NCBI RefSeq assembly: GCF_001298735.1
Contig: NZ_CYSP01000003.1
Location: 62,001-126,000, forward strand
From: Propionispora sp. 2/2-37
Lineage (GTDB): Bacteria; Bacillota; Negativicutes; Propionisporales; Propionisporaceae
DNA length: 64,000 nt
Reading direction: 5' to 3'
Part shown: positions 46,774 to 54,354 of the stretch, piece by piece
How positions within the stretch are numbered: the stretch's first letter is position 1
Layout of the letters: every line of letters starts with the position of its first letter
Notes under the pieces: generated by a model
Database searches by the model: none
The model's input: the letters and a program-made list of their open reading frames with translations, nothing else
What the model was told of the DNA's origin: nothing
Position numbers and translations under genes: made by a program

Positions 46774-46797
46774 ATAATGAAACTATAGTGTCATTAT
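46774..46797 (-). promoter_or_regulatory. Promoter of the permease with overlapping 24-bp palindrome
   Basis: The 24-bp inverted repeat ATAATGAAACTA/TAGTGTCATTAT has one mismatch per arm. On the minus strand ATGACA lies within it, and TAATAT follows 17 nt later, so the palindrome covers a probable -35 element. The remaining gap 46798-47028 shows no gene. Confidence 0.5.
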
Positions 46798-47028
46798 TTT
46801 TGTATTATTCAGTATATTCAAGCACTATAATTTTCTTTCAACCAGGATAAAAGCGTCAATAAACATTTCTTTGTCGATGCTCTTATCCCGCAACCTTAAG
46901 CAATCATCGCAAGCCACTGGAAACAAACTAAAACAACCCTAGTTGTCCGGTCACAACTCACAATAATCAAGCTTCTTCTAACCTGTCCGTTTGCTGGCCT
47001 TTAACAAATGAAATAATCCAGCCCCAAC

Positions 47029-47063
47029 AAAAAAGCCTGCAAGGAGCATTCTCCCCGCAGGGC
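47029..47063 (-). terminator. Terminator of thiW-thiM
   Basis: GCCCTGC and GCAGGC with an inner GGAG/CTCC helix, followed by TTTTTT on the minus strand, 15 nt after the thiM stop. Confidence 0.88.
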
Positions 47064-47077
47064 CTCTGTAAAGTATT

Positions 47078-47908
47078 TTAATGTTTTGAGTACCTGATTT
47101 TTTCTGAAAACACACTGTCTGATATACCGAAGAGGTTGTCTAACAAGGCCGTTCTAAACATTCCGGTCCCCTGTACACGTTGAGAAATTTCTCCGCCGAT
47201 TCCCATTAAAGCGGTCGCCAAAATCGTCCCGGCGATAATGTGTTTACCGGAAATAAAGCTTGCAATCAAAACGTTTAACATACAACCCGTACCTGTAATC
47301 ATAGAAAGCATTTCACAGCCGTTTGCAATCAGATAGGTATCCCTTCCGTCCGTAATTATATCAACATTACCGGTTGCGGCGACAACAGCACCGGTTTTTA
47401 ATGAAAGTGCCTGTAGCAGTTTTATGCTATCATCCAGATTATCGTTAGTAAGAATATCCTGATCACCAACATCTATCCCCCTTGCATGGCTTTCAACGCT
47501 GCAAAGTGCCCTAATTTCCGACATATTGCCTTTAATAACGTTAGGGTGGCATTTGGAAATAAATCGCTTGGCAAAGTCAAGCCTTAGATGACTGCAGCCA
47601 ATACCAACAAGATCAATAACCGAAGGAATATGCCTTTCGCAGGCTACTTTACCGGAAAGCAGCATTGCCTGCATGCGCTGGTCAGTAATATTGCCGAGAT
47701 TTACAGCTAATGCCTTTGCTGTGGCTGTGATCTCCGAAACCTCCGCCGGATGTTCTGCCATAATAGGTTTTGCGCCAACAGCAAGAACCACATTAGCACA
47801 GTCGTTAATGGAAATAGGATTTGTAATGCAGTGAATTAACGGTTTCTGTGCCTTAACCTGGCATCGTATCTTCAGCAGATCAGTGATACTGAATTTTGGG
47901 TTGATCAT
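47078..47908 (-). CDS. thiM: Hydroxyethylthiazole kinase
   Basis: A 276-residue ThiM that phosphorylates salvaged 4-methyl-5-hydroxyethylthiazole for thiamine synthesis. Motifs include PLIHCITNPISINDCANVVLAVGAKPIMAEHP and the C-terminal ITGTGCMLNVLIASF with the catalytic cysteine. It overlaps thiW by 29 nt, so translation is coupled. ThiE and ThiD are absent here. Confidence 0.95.
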   Translation of the reverse strand: MINPKFSITDLLKIRCQVKAQKPLIHCITNPISINDCANVVLAVGAKPIMAEHPAEVSEITATAKALAVNLGNITDQRMQAMLLSGKVACERHIPSVIDLVGIGCSHLRLDFAKRFISKCHPNVIKGNMSEIRALCSVESHARGIDVGDQDILTNDNLDDSIKLLQALSLKTGAVVAATGNVDIITDGRDTYLIANGCEMLSMITGTGCMLNVLIASFISGKHIIAGTILATALMGIGGEISQRVQGTGMFRTALLDNLFGISDSVFSEKIRYSKH

Positions 47909-48422
47909 ACACTTTTGCTCCTAATCTCTTTTGAAAAGTTGCCAGTATGCCTGCCTTTCTCAGTGCGCTAAGAAAAACATATGCAATCAGTCCGCCAATC
48001 AGCGTGCCGGAAATAAATAACGGGACATAAAACATCCAGGTAAGCCCTTCTTTGCCCCAGAGAAAAGTCATGACAGGATAAGAAACAATAGCTCCAACAA
48101 TGCCTGTTCCGACAACCTCTCCGATAACGGCACAAATCAATATGCCTCCAGATATTCTATACAAGATTCCTGATAACATGGCTCCAAAAATCGCTCCTGT
48201 CAAAGCCAGCGGCGGAATACCCATGAACATCATCCGGATTACGCCAATCAGCGTTGCACAAAGCAGGGAATACCACGGACCGAGGAACACAGCGCAAACA
48301 ATGTTTATAAAATGAGCCATCGGACACATTCCTTCAATCCGAAGAATAGGCGAGATAACTACCCCGACGGCAATCAACATTGACAGCATAACCATTTTTA
48401 AAAGTCCGGATTTCTCTTTCAA
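47880..48422 (-). CDS. thiW: ThiW family thiazole transporter (ECF S component)
   Basis: A 180-residue membrane protein with five to six helices. IEGMCPMAHFINIVCAVFLGPWYSLLCA and PPLALTGAIFGAMLSGI are typical of ThiW, the substrate-binding component for hydroxyethylthiazole uptake that works with a shared ECF energising module. The TTG at 48422 is chosen because GAGGTG lies 7 nt upstream across a T-run. It is first in a thiazole-salvage operon with thiM. Confidence 0.88.
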   Translation of the reverse strand: MKEKSGLLKMVMLSMLIAVGVVISPILRIEGMCPMAHFINIVCAVFLGPWYSLLCATLIGVIRMMFMGIPPLALTGAIFGAMLSGILYRISGGILICAVIGEVVGTGIVGAIVSYPVMTFLWGKEGLTWMFYVPLFISGTLIGGLIAYVFLSALRKAGILATFQKRLGAKVYDQPKIQYH

Positions 48423-48473
48423 AAAAAAACACCTCACAAACAATATTTATTTTTTAAGCATAACCTGCTTAAA

Positions 48474-48505
48474 CCCCTGTCCGAATGGATTACGCCATAC
48501 AGGGG
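48474..48505 (-). other. Stem-loop before thiW
   Basis: CCCCTGT and ACAGGGG arms with an inner ATGG/CCAT helix, 52 nt before the thiW start. It is followed on the minus strand by TTTAAGC rather than a long T-run. It may be the expression platform of the second aptamer-like element just upstream, or a weak terminator. Confidence 0.5.
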
Positions 48506-48532
48506 AATAAATATCGTCAGCAAGGTATGACT

Positions 48533-48631
48533 AACTAAATAGCTTTTCCCCATGGCATATAACCAATCAGGCCGGTCGAAGCTAAAAAGCTTCCTCTCAT
48601 CTCGAAACACGAGCTCCCTCGCTATTTAGCT
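48533..48631 (-). promoter_or_regulatory. Divergent thi-box-like aptamer (variant TPP riboswitch candidate)
   Basis: On the minus strand, blocks resembling the TPP aptamer occur in the right order: GGGAGC, then ATGAGAGG (for CTGAGA), then GACC, then CCTGAT, then GGTTATATGCCA (for GGATAATGCCA) and GGGGAA (for GTAGGGAA). The whole is closed by an 11-bp P1-like helix, AGCTAAATAGC (48631-48621) with GCTATTTAGTT (48543-48533), with one G-U pair. Hairpins CTCG/CGAG and GAAGC/GCTTC fit P3. Conserved ligand-contacting bases differ from the canonical element 110 nt upstream. Confidence 0.6.
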
Positions 48632-48689
48632 GTCTTTTAGCTCCAGGCGCAGGACGCTCCTCCTCCACCTAGCATACTTTGTACTACAT

Positions 48690-48719
48690 AAAAACAGGAT
48701 ACACCCATCGGCATATCCT
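48690..48719 (-). terminator. Terminator of the canonical TPP riboswitch
   Basis: AGGATA and TATCCT arms with a short inner CC/GG helix, followed by GTTTTTAT on the minus strand, 25-55 nt after the TPP aptamer. Confidence 0.7.
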
Positions 48720-48743
48720 TCTTGTATTTATAACATAACACCA

Positions 48744-48835
48744 CAGGCTTCCCTACGTTGGCATTATCCAAATCAGGTATATGGGTCAAAGTTTGATTAC
48801 TTCCTCTCAGCCTGCCATACAAGCTCCCCGGAATA
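48744..48835 (-). promoter_or_regulatory. TPP riboswitch
   Basis: The minus strand carries all conserved thi-box blocks: GGGGAGC, GGCTGAGAGG, GACCC, ACCTGAT, TGGATAATGCCA and CGTAGGGAAG. It precedes thiW-thiM and is followed by a terminator, as in transcription-terminating TPP switches. Confidence 0.97.
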
Positions 48836-48848
48836 TTCGATTGCGTTC

Positions 48849-48877
48849 ATTATAACATAAATACCTATTTTTATCTA
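48849..48877 (-). promoter_or_regulatory. Promoter of the thi operon
   Basis: TAGATA (48877-48872), 17 nt, TATAAT (48854-48849) on the minus strand. Transcription would start about 10 nt before the TPP aptamer. Confidence 0.7.
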
Positions 48878-49075
48878 TAATATCCTGTATACTCTTCCAA
48901 AGATTTTATAAATTCCTCTAAGTTCGGTAACTTCCCGGTCGTCTCGCCTTCCTGCAACAACCGTAATGGATATATAAAACAAACCAACAGTTGAGTAACC
49001 ACGATGCTATGACAGAGGTAATATTTGTATTTTGTCGAATTTATACTTAAAACTACTTATTGCGAGGTGTTTACC

Positions 49076-49798
49076 ATGTCGGCTACGAACTCAACAGACT
49101 ATACTTACAGGGTTGTTTTTATCCGTCACGGACAAAGCGAATGGAATCGGACCAACCGCTTTACCGGTTGGACGGATGTTGATCTGACGGCTGAAGGAGT
49201 GGATGAAGCCCGTAAAGCGGGAAAGCTGCTGCACCTGGCTGGATATCAGTTTGATAAGGCTATTACTTCTTGCCTGAAACGGGCCATTAAAACTATGCAT
49301 ATCGTGTTAGAGGAAATGGATCAGCTTTGGATACCTGAATATAAAACCTGGAAACTGAATGAGCGCCACTATGGCGCTCTGCAGGGGCGTAATAAAGCGG
49401 AAACCGCTCAAATCTTTGGTGACGAGCAAGTTAAAATTTGGCGCAGAAGTTATGATATCGCTCCTCCTGCTTTGTCAAAAGAAGATCCGCGTTTTCCCGG
49501 TCATGATGTCCGTTACGCCGCCATTCCGCAAGATCAGTTGCCAGCCACCGAATCATTGAAAGATACCGAGAAACGGGTTATTGCCTACTGGCAGGAAACC
49601 CTGACACCGGAAATTCTTCAGGGACGCAGCTTGCTGGTGGTAGCCCATGGCAACAGTTTACGTTCCCTGGTCAGACATATTGATAAAATCAGTCCTGATA
49701 ACATCATGGCAGTGGAAATCCCAACCGGCATACCGCTGGTATATGAGTTCGCTGCCGGCCTGCAACCACTACGTTCGTATTATTTACAAAATCCCTAA
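49076..49798 (+). CDS. gpmA: 2,3-bisphosphoglycerate-dependent phosphoglycerate mutase
   Basis: A 240-residue glycolytic mutase interconverting 3- and 2-phosphoglycerate. The phosphohistidine motif RHGQSEWN has His18; the second catalytic histidine is in VVAHGNSLRSLVRH. KLNERHYGALQGRNKAETA is typical of GpmA. The ATG at 49076 has GAGGTG upstream; an upstream frame from 49025 is unlikely. It is monocistronic. Confidence 0.95.
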   Translation: MSATNSTDYTYRVVFIRHGQSEWNRTNRFTGWTDVDLTAEGVDEARKAGKLLHLAGYQFDKAITSCLKRAIKTMHIVLEEMDQLWIPEYKTWKLNERHYGALQGRNKAETAQIFGDEQVKIWRRSYDIAPPALSKEDPRFPGHDVRYAAIPQDQLPATESLKDTEKRVIAYWQETLTPEILQGRSLLVVAHGNSLRSLVRHIDKISPDNIMAVEIPTGIPLVYEFAAGLQPLRSYYLQNP

Positions 49799-49824
49799 TA
49801 TCCCTATACCTTTATCTTGTTTAC

Positions 49825-49866
49825 AAAAAACTAGCAAGCCAGTATAAGCGGCCGCTAGTTTTTTTT
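49825..49866 (+). terminator. Terminator of gpmA
   Basis: AAAAAACTAGC and GCTAGTTTTTTTT pair around an 18-nt loop containing GCGGCCGC, 27 nt after the stop. Confidence 0.88.
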
Positions 49867-49941
49867 GCTAAAAAATATTTTAGCAGCAGTGGCACTTTTT
49901 CGCTTACACCATATTCTATAGCAACAGGTTGAAGAGCTGAT

Positions 49942-49957
49942 GTTAGCTGAAGCTAAT
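49942..49957 (+). promoter_or_regulatory. Palindromic operator 1 upstream of feoA
   Basis: GTTAGCTGAAGCTAAT, a near-perfect palindrome and the first of two copies spaced 33 bp centre to centre. The GTTAGC/GCTAAC halves resemble DtxR/MntR-type iron or manganese operators. Confidence 0.65.
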
Positions 49958-49974
49958 CATTTTTTGAGCACCTA

Positions 49975-49990
49975 GTTAGCTTTAGCTAAC
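49975..49990 (+). promoter_or_regulatory. Palindromic operator 2 upstream of feoA
   Basis: GTTAGCTTTAGCTAAC, with 7-bp arms and a perfect mirror. The 33-bp distance to operator 1 is about three helical turns, which places both sites on one face of the DNA. A third, weaker copy (GTTAGCCTGGGTAAAC) lies at 50028-50043. Confidence 0.72.
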
Positions 49991-50060
49991 CTTATTTTAT
50001 CCTCAATGTTATAGAGCTGATAAAAAGTTAGCCTGGGTAAACTTAGAAGGAGGTGAACGT

Positions 50061-50330
50061 ATGAATATTACAGCAAAATCAACTTCACTGGCAGACCTTG
50101 TGGTAGGCGCAACCTGCAAAATATCCTCTGTAGAGCTTAAAGGGTTATTGCGCCGAAGGGTTATGGATTTAGGAATGGTTCCCGGAACCCCCGTGCAATG
50201 CATTCGGAAAAGTCCGTCCGGCGACCCTATCGCCTTTGGAGTCCGCAATACCACTGTTGCCCTGCGCAGTGACGATGCCAGTATGATCAAGGTATATCCC
50301 TATATAGTGTATGGAGGCGAATCAGTATGA
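50061..50330 (+). CDS. feoA: FeoA family protein
   Basis: An 89-residue SH3-like protein (LADLVVGATCKISSV, then RRRVMDLGMVPGTPVQCI and the end of the domain). FeoA supports ferrous-iron uptake by FeoB. AGAAGGAGGTG precedes the ATG. Its end overlaps the next gene by 4 nt, making a three-gene coupled operon. Confidence 0.94.
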   Translation: MNITAKSTSLADLVVGATCKISSVELKGLLRRRVMDLGMVPGTPVQCIRKSPSGDPIAFGVRNTTVALRSDDASMIKVYPYIVYGGESV

Positions 50331-51097
50331 ATGAAGAGAATCATTGTCGGATATTACGGGAACATTTCGGAATATCCTCTGTTCCGGAGCAATATGTCGT
50401 TGCTCTGGCCGGGAACCCGAATGTTGGCAAAAGTACTGTATTTAATGCTTTGACAGGACTTCACCAGCATACCGGCAACTGGCCGGGTAAAACCGTTGAT
50501 AATACACAGGGAACCTTTTCCCATCGTAAAAAGAAATTTTTATTGGTTGACCTGCCGGGAACGTATTCTCTATTGGCACACACCACAGAAGAACAAATTG
50601 CCCGTGACTTTATTTGCTTTGGCAAGCCGGATACTACCGTTGTCGTTTTAGACGCAACCTGCCTGGAGCGCAACCTGAACCTGGCCCTGCAAATCATGGA
50701 AATTACTCCCAGCGTAGTTATCTGTGTCAATCTTATGGATGAAGCCAACAAAAAAAATATTACAATTCATTTACAAGAATTAGAAAAAGAACTAGACGTT
50801 CCAATTATAGCTACTATTGCCCGTAGGGAAGAAGGAATAAACAATTTAAAAGAAATAATCCACCAGGTTAGCAGCGGCCTTCGTAAAAGCAAGCCTAAAC
50901 AGACCATTTATTCCCCGGAAATTGAAGAGGCCATTCAAGCACTCCTCCCCTCTATCCAACCTATTGTAAGTCACAAGCTAAATCCTCGCTGGGTTGCGCT
51001 GCGCTTATTAGATGGAGATAAAACAATGATTGAAAACATCACTCGCTATTTAAATTTTCAAAATGAAACTGACTTAAGGGAGGTTGCTTATTTATGA
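50327..51097 (+). CDS. feoB: FeoB GTPase domain, encoded as a separate protein
   Basis: A 256-residue soluble protein equal to the N-terminal G domain of FeoB: G1 GNPNVGKST (29-37), G3 DLPGTYSL and G4 NLMD, followed by the helical GDI-like region. It ends before any membrane segment. The next gene starts in an ATGA overlap and encodes the membrane half, so the transporter is split in two. The stop is a proper in-frame TGA in an ATGA junction, arguing for a genuine split rather than a sequencing frameshift. Confidence 0.92.
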   Translation: MNEENHCRILREHFGISSVPEQYVVALAGNPNVGKSTVFNALTGLHQHTGNWPGKTVDNTQGTFSHRKKKFLLVDLPGTYSLLAHTTEEQIARDFICFGKPDTTVVVLDATCLERNLNLALQIMEITPSVVICVNLMDEANKKNITIHLQELEKELDVPIIATIARREEGINNLKEIIHQVSSGLRKSKPKQTIYSPEIEEAIQALLPSIQPIVSHKLNPRWVALRLLDGDKTMIENITRYLNFQNETDLREVAYL

Positions 51098-52500
51098 ACG
51101 GAATAGATAAATCAATGCCAACTTTTGCCGAAATCTGCACTGTGGCAGACAAACTGCGTCTCAGTTCCGGTAATACGTTTAGTGATCAGATTGTTTCCGA
51201 TATTTACGCTAACGCTGAACAGATAGCACACAAAGTAGTTCGAAGCCAAATGCAAACGAAAGCCAACTGGGAAACAAAAGTTGATGATATCCTTACCTCC
51301 CGCCTGTTTGGCTATCCCATCATGCTAGCACTGTTAGGAATGGTATTTTGGATAACAATTGAAGGAGCTAATGTACCTTCCGGCTTGCTGGCCGATGCTT
51401 TTTTTGCCTTTCAAGAGCAGCTTACTATATGGTTTCAAGCTGCCGCCGCTCCCGCTTGGCTGCATGGTGTGCTGGTCCTGGGTCTCTACCGCGGCTTGGC
51501 CTGGGTGGTATCTGTTATGCTGCCGCCAATGGCTATTTTCTTCCCCTTATTTACATTGTTGGAAGATCTCGGTTATCTGCCAAGAGTTGCTTTCAACATG
51601 GATAATCTTTTCAAAAAATGCAAAGCTTGCGGCAAACAGGCTTTAACCATGTGTATGGGCTTTGGCTGCAACGCTGCCGGTATTGTGGCCTGCCGGATTA
51701 TTGACTCACCGCGGGAACGGCTGATTGCCATGCTGACCAATAACTTTGTACCTTGTAACGGCCGTTTTCCTACCCTTATCGCTATTGCAACCATTTTTGT
51801 CGGCGGAGCCTTCGCCAGCGAGCTGGAAACAGCCGTTGCTTCCATGGTGATTACCTGCTTGGTTCTTCTTGGTATTGCAGCAACCTTTGCCGCATCCTGG
51901 ATTTTGTCCCACACCATATTAAAAGGCGAGCCTTCCTCTCTGGTACTGGAATTACCGCCTTACAGGCCGCCACAAATCGGCGCGATTATTTACCGCTCCC
52001 TGATCGACCGGACACTTTTTGTCCTAAGGCGTGCCGTTATTATGGCAGCTCCTGCCGGTGCGATCACCTGGATCCTTGCCAATGTTTACATAGGTGATAT
52101 GAGCATTATCGGACATTTGGCAGCCCTTTTACAGCCTTTGGGGCATGCTATTGGCATAGACGGATTTATCCTCCTGGCTTTTATTCTTGGCCTGCCCGCC
52201 AATGAAATCGTTGTGCCCATTTTGCTCATGAGTTATTTAGCAACAGGTCAATTGATGGAGTTTGAAAGCCTGGAAGAACTTCGCCAAATTTTGGTCAGCC
52301 ATGGCTGGACCTGGCTTACAGCAACTTGTTCGATGTTATTTTGTCTTCTTCATTGGCCATGCACAACCACACTGCTTTCCGTCTATAAGGAATCCGGCAG
52401 TGCCAAGTGGACGTTTCTTTCCTTTCTTATCCCCACCATCGTCGCTTTTACAGTCTGTTTTATTGTTGCACAAAGCGCCAGGGCTTTGGGCTTGGCCTAA
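51094..52500 (+). CDS. feoB: FeoB membrane permease domain, encoded as a separate protein
   Basis: A 468-residue polytopic protein with a roughly 65-residue soluble N-terminal part (DQIVSDIYANAEQIAHKVV, normally the linker before the FeoB membrane core), then two Gate domains. MLPPMAIFFPLFTLLEDLGYLPRVAF and TMCMGFGCNAAGIVACRII are strong FeoB signatures. The second Gate ends with LPANEIVVPILLM and LLHWPCTTTLL. With the preceding G-domain protein it makes a complete Fe(II) transporter. No FeoC is present. Confidence 0.93.
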   Translation: MNGIDKSMPTFAEICTVADKLRLSSGNTFSDQIVSDIYANAEQIAHKVVRSQMQTKANWETKVDDILTSRLFGYPIMLALLGMVFWITIEGANVPSGLLADAFFAFQEQLTIWFQAAAAPAWLHGVLVLGLYRGLAWVVSVMLPPMAIFFPLFTLLEDLGYLPRVAFNMDNLFKKCKACGKQALTMCMGFGCNAAGIVACRIIDSPRERLIAMLTNNFVPCNGRFPTLIAIATIFVGGAFASELETAVASMVITCLVLLGIAATFAASWILSHTILKGEPSSLVLELPPYRPPQIGAIIYRSLIDRTLFVLRRAVIMAAPAGAITWILANVYIGDMSIIGHLAALLQPLGHAIGIDGFILLAFILGLPANEIVVPILLMSYLATGQLMEFESLEELRQILVSHGWTWLTATCSMLFCLLHWPCTTTLLSVYKESGSAKWTFLSFLIPTIVAFTVCFIVAQSARALGLA

Positions 52501-52518
52501 CTATAAATGATTAATTAA

Positions 52519-52553
52519 AAATGAGGTCTGGGCAACGGCATGTTCCAGATCTC
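52519..52553 (+). other. Inverted repeat after feoB
   Basis: TGAGGTCTGG and CCAGATCTCA pair with one G-U around a 15-nt loop, 18 nt after the feoB stop. No T-run follows. It may be a weak terminator or mRNA-stabilising structure. Confidence 0.45.
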
Positions 52554-52600
52554 AATCATTTACAGCAGTTAAATCAATTGAATAGATGCGCCGCTCTTAA

Positions 52601-53044
52601 TCAATCACAATCATCAGAATGAACATGTTCTTCCCCATCGGCATCAATATTCGTAACCGATAACTCCGCATATATGACATTCTTTAACACCTGAATCCGC
52701 TGCTGCAATTCCGCCAACCGCTTCAGCACCCCGCGTACTACAATAATTTCGAGGCATTGATGAAAATTTAAATGGATATGCATAGTCGACACAATTTCAT
52801 GATGATAATGATGTTGTAAATCAGTAAGACTATCTGACAAATGATGATTGTATACAATCACAATCGTTCCGGCAACACTTTCTTCAAGCTGAAGCCGCTT
52901 GGGGTCTATCAGCGCTTTCCGAACTAAGTCGCGAATCGCTTCTGAACGGTTTCCATATCCCTGCCCGGATATCATCTGGTCAAATTGTTCCACTAATTCC
53001 CGGCTCATGGAAACACCAAAACGCACTATTTCGGTTTCCTCCAT
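52601..53044 (-). CDS. nikR: Nickel-responsive regulator NikR
   Basis: A 147-residue ribbon-helix-helix regulator (VRFGVSMSRELVEQFDQMI, 7-25) with a C-terminal ACT-like nickel domain. The square-planar nickel ligands of E. coli NikR (His76, His87, His89, Cys95) correspond to His78, His89, His91 and Cys97 here (MHIHLNFHQC). An acidic/His tail (EEHVHSDDCD) is extra. No nickel transporter is adjacent, but the window carries Ni-dependent LarA. It is monocistronic. Confidence 0.93.
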   Translation of the reverse strand: MEETEIVRFGVSMSRELVEQFDQMISGQGYGNRSEAIRDLVRKALIDPKRLQLEESVAGTIVIVYNHHLSDSLTDLQHHYHHEIVSTMHIHLNFHQCLEIIVVRGVLKRLAELQQRIQVLKNVIYAELSVTNIDADGEEHVHSDDCD

Positions 53045-53121
53045 TACACCGCCCCCTTCATGTTATATTTTATTAAATCGCAGCATTTTCACCGGGTGAG
53101 TAACCTGTCTTCAGGAAATGA

Positions 53122-53165
53122 AAGAAATTCCTCGATTTTGTCCCGCCAATTACGAGGAATTTCTT
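53122..53165 (-). other. Hairpin 1 upstream of nikR
   Basis: AAGAAATTCCTCG and CGAGGAATTTCTT make a perfect 13-bp stem with an 18-nt loop containing GGCGGGAC, 78 nt before the nikR start. It lacks a T-run on either side. Confidence 0.6.
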
Positions 53166-53203
53166 ACTGATCAGCCTCATTCTCCTTGAATCCAGAATAT
53201 ACA

Positions 53204-53233
53204 AGGGGTTGCTCTTACTGAACAGCAACCCCT
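53204..53233. other. Hairpin 2 upstream of nikR
   Basis: AGGGGTTGCT and AGCAACCCCT form a perfect 10-bp stem around a 10-nt loop. On the plus strand it is followed by GCCTGAAAAAAG. Its function is unknown. Confidence 0.55.
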
Positions 53234-53271
53234 GCCTGAAAAAAGTTTTACCTAGATTTAATTTACCACAT

Positions 53272-53319
53272 CATGAAAAAATCCTGCAGGAGCTAACTAT
53301 CCTGCAGAATTTTTTCATG
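53272..53319 (-). terminator. Long hairpin (hairpin 3), terminator of gph
   Basis: Two 19-nt arms (CATGAAAAAAT..., with CTGCAGG at the tip) pair with one mismatch around a 10-nt loop. The T-rich 3' arm lies 43 nt after the gph stop. It can act in both directions. Confidence 0.75.
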
Positions 53320-53361
53320 GACTTTTTTATAATACCTGGCACCACTTTACCATGCTACAGT

Positions 53362-54015
53362 TTACAGCAATGCTAAAAGTTCCTCCGGTTGTTTAATAAC
53401 TACCCTGGCACCATTCTGCAGCAGTTCCTCTTCCTCCCGGAAACCCCAGGCAGCACCTACGGCATACATGCCGGCTGCCGTGGCCGTTTGCATGTCGACA
53501 CCGGAATCGCCAAGATACAGATATTTTGCCGCCGGGATGCCGGAAAGTCCGGCTATCTCCAGTGCTGATCCCGGGTCCGGTTTCTTCGGCACTCCCTCTC
53601 GTGCACCAAAAACGAAGCGAAATCGCTGACTGCCAAAATACCGTTCAATAATAATCCGGGTAAACGAATCGGCTTTGTTGGACAGGACGGACAGCTGAAT
53701 CCCTTTTGTCTCCAAAGCGTCAAGCAACTGGTTGATACCGTCATATGGTTTTGTTTGTTCATGCCAACGGCGGCCATACTCGGTCCGGAATTCTTCCAAA
53801 CAGGCTTCTCTCAACTTTTTATCTTCGCTATTTGCCGCCGGCAGCACCCTTTTTACCAGCGTTTCCATGCCGTTGCCAATAAAATATTTATATTTTTCCG
53901 TATCATGCACAGGAAAACCGTGCTTTTGCAGTACGACGTTCATAGAATTGGCCAAATCGTCCAGCGTATCTAACAATGTCCCGTCTAAGTCGAATAGTAT
54001 ACCGCTATACTTCAT
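53362..54015 (-). CDS. gph: HAD-family phosphatase, phosphoglycolate phosphatase-like
   Basis: A 217-residue HAD hydrolase with motif I DLDGTLLDT (nucleophile Asp9), a four-helix cap, VLSNKAD as motif II, the lysine in GVPKKPDPGS and motif IV LGDSGVDMQTA. It best fits the phosphoglycolate phosphatase group, though these enzymes often have wider substrate ranges. It is monocistronic. Confidence 0.85.
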   Translation of the reverse strand: MKYSGILFDLDGTLLDTLDDLANSMNVVLQKHGFPVHDTEKYKYFIGNGMETLVKRVLPAANSEDKKLREACLEEFRTEYGRRWHEQTKPYDGINQLLDALETKGIQLSVLSNKADSFTRIIIERYFGSQRFRFVFGAREGVPKKPDPGSALEIAGLSGIPAAKYLYLGDSGVDMQTATAAGMYAVGAAWGFREEEELLQNGARVVIKQPEELLALL

Positions 54016-54354
54016 GCGTATCCCCTCCAGATAAGCTCTTTAGTCCTATTTTGCCACAAAAAGACAAAATCCTGCCTGCATGTCCAGTCACGCTCCTGCA
54101 GGTCTCCATTTTTCCTCACTATCCGTGTAGGCGCGCACCCTATCAAAAAAATTAATTCCATTTTTATAAGCCCTTCGCATTATTGTTTTGACTTCCTTAA
54201 AAAAATTCTCTGTATTGGCAATGCGCCAAAACCACTGCGGCTAACCATTAAATTCGTACGACCCAATGGTATCGTGTCCAAACAGACCCTCCTGGCACAA
54301 CAATCCGTGCCCCCAAGGCCAACATATTAGTTTCGGGCAAGCTTCTCGAAAATC
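54016..54354. other. Intergenic gap without a recognised gene
   Basis: A 339-nt stretch between the nitroreductase stop and the gph start. I see a weak CCTGC/GCAGG inverted repeat near 54074-54104 and no convincing start codon with ribosome site, RNA motif or repeat. Confidence 0.5.

Noticed and set aside
48637-48822. A possible 61-residue minus-strand protein
   Set aside because: It is explained by the TPP riboswitch and its terminator.
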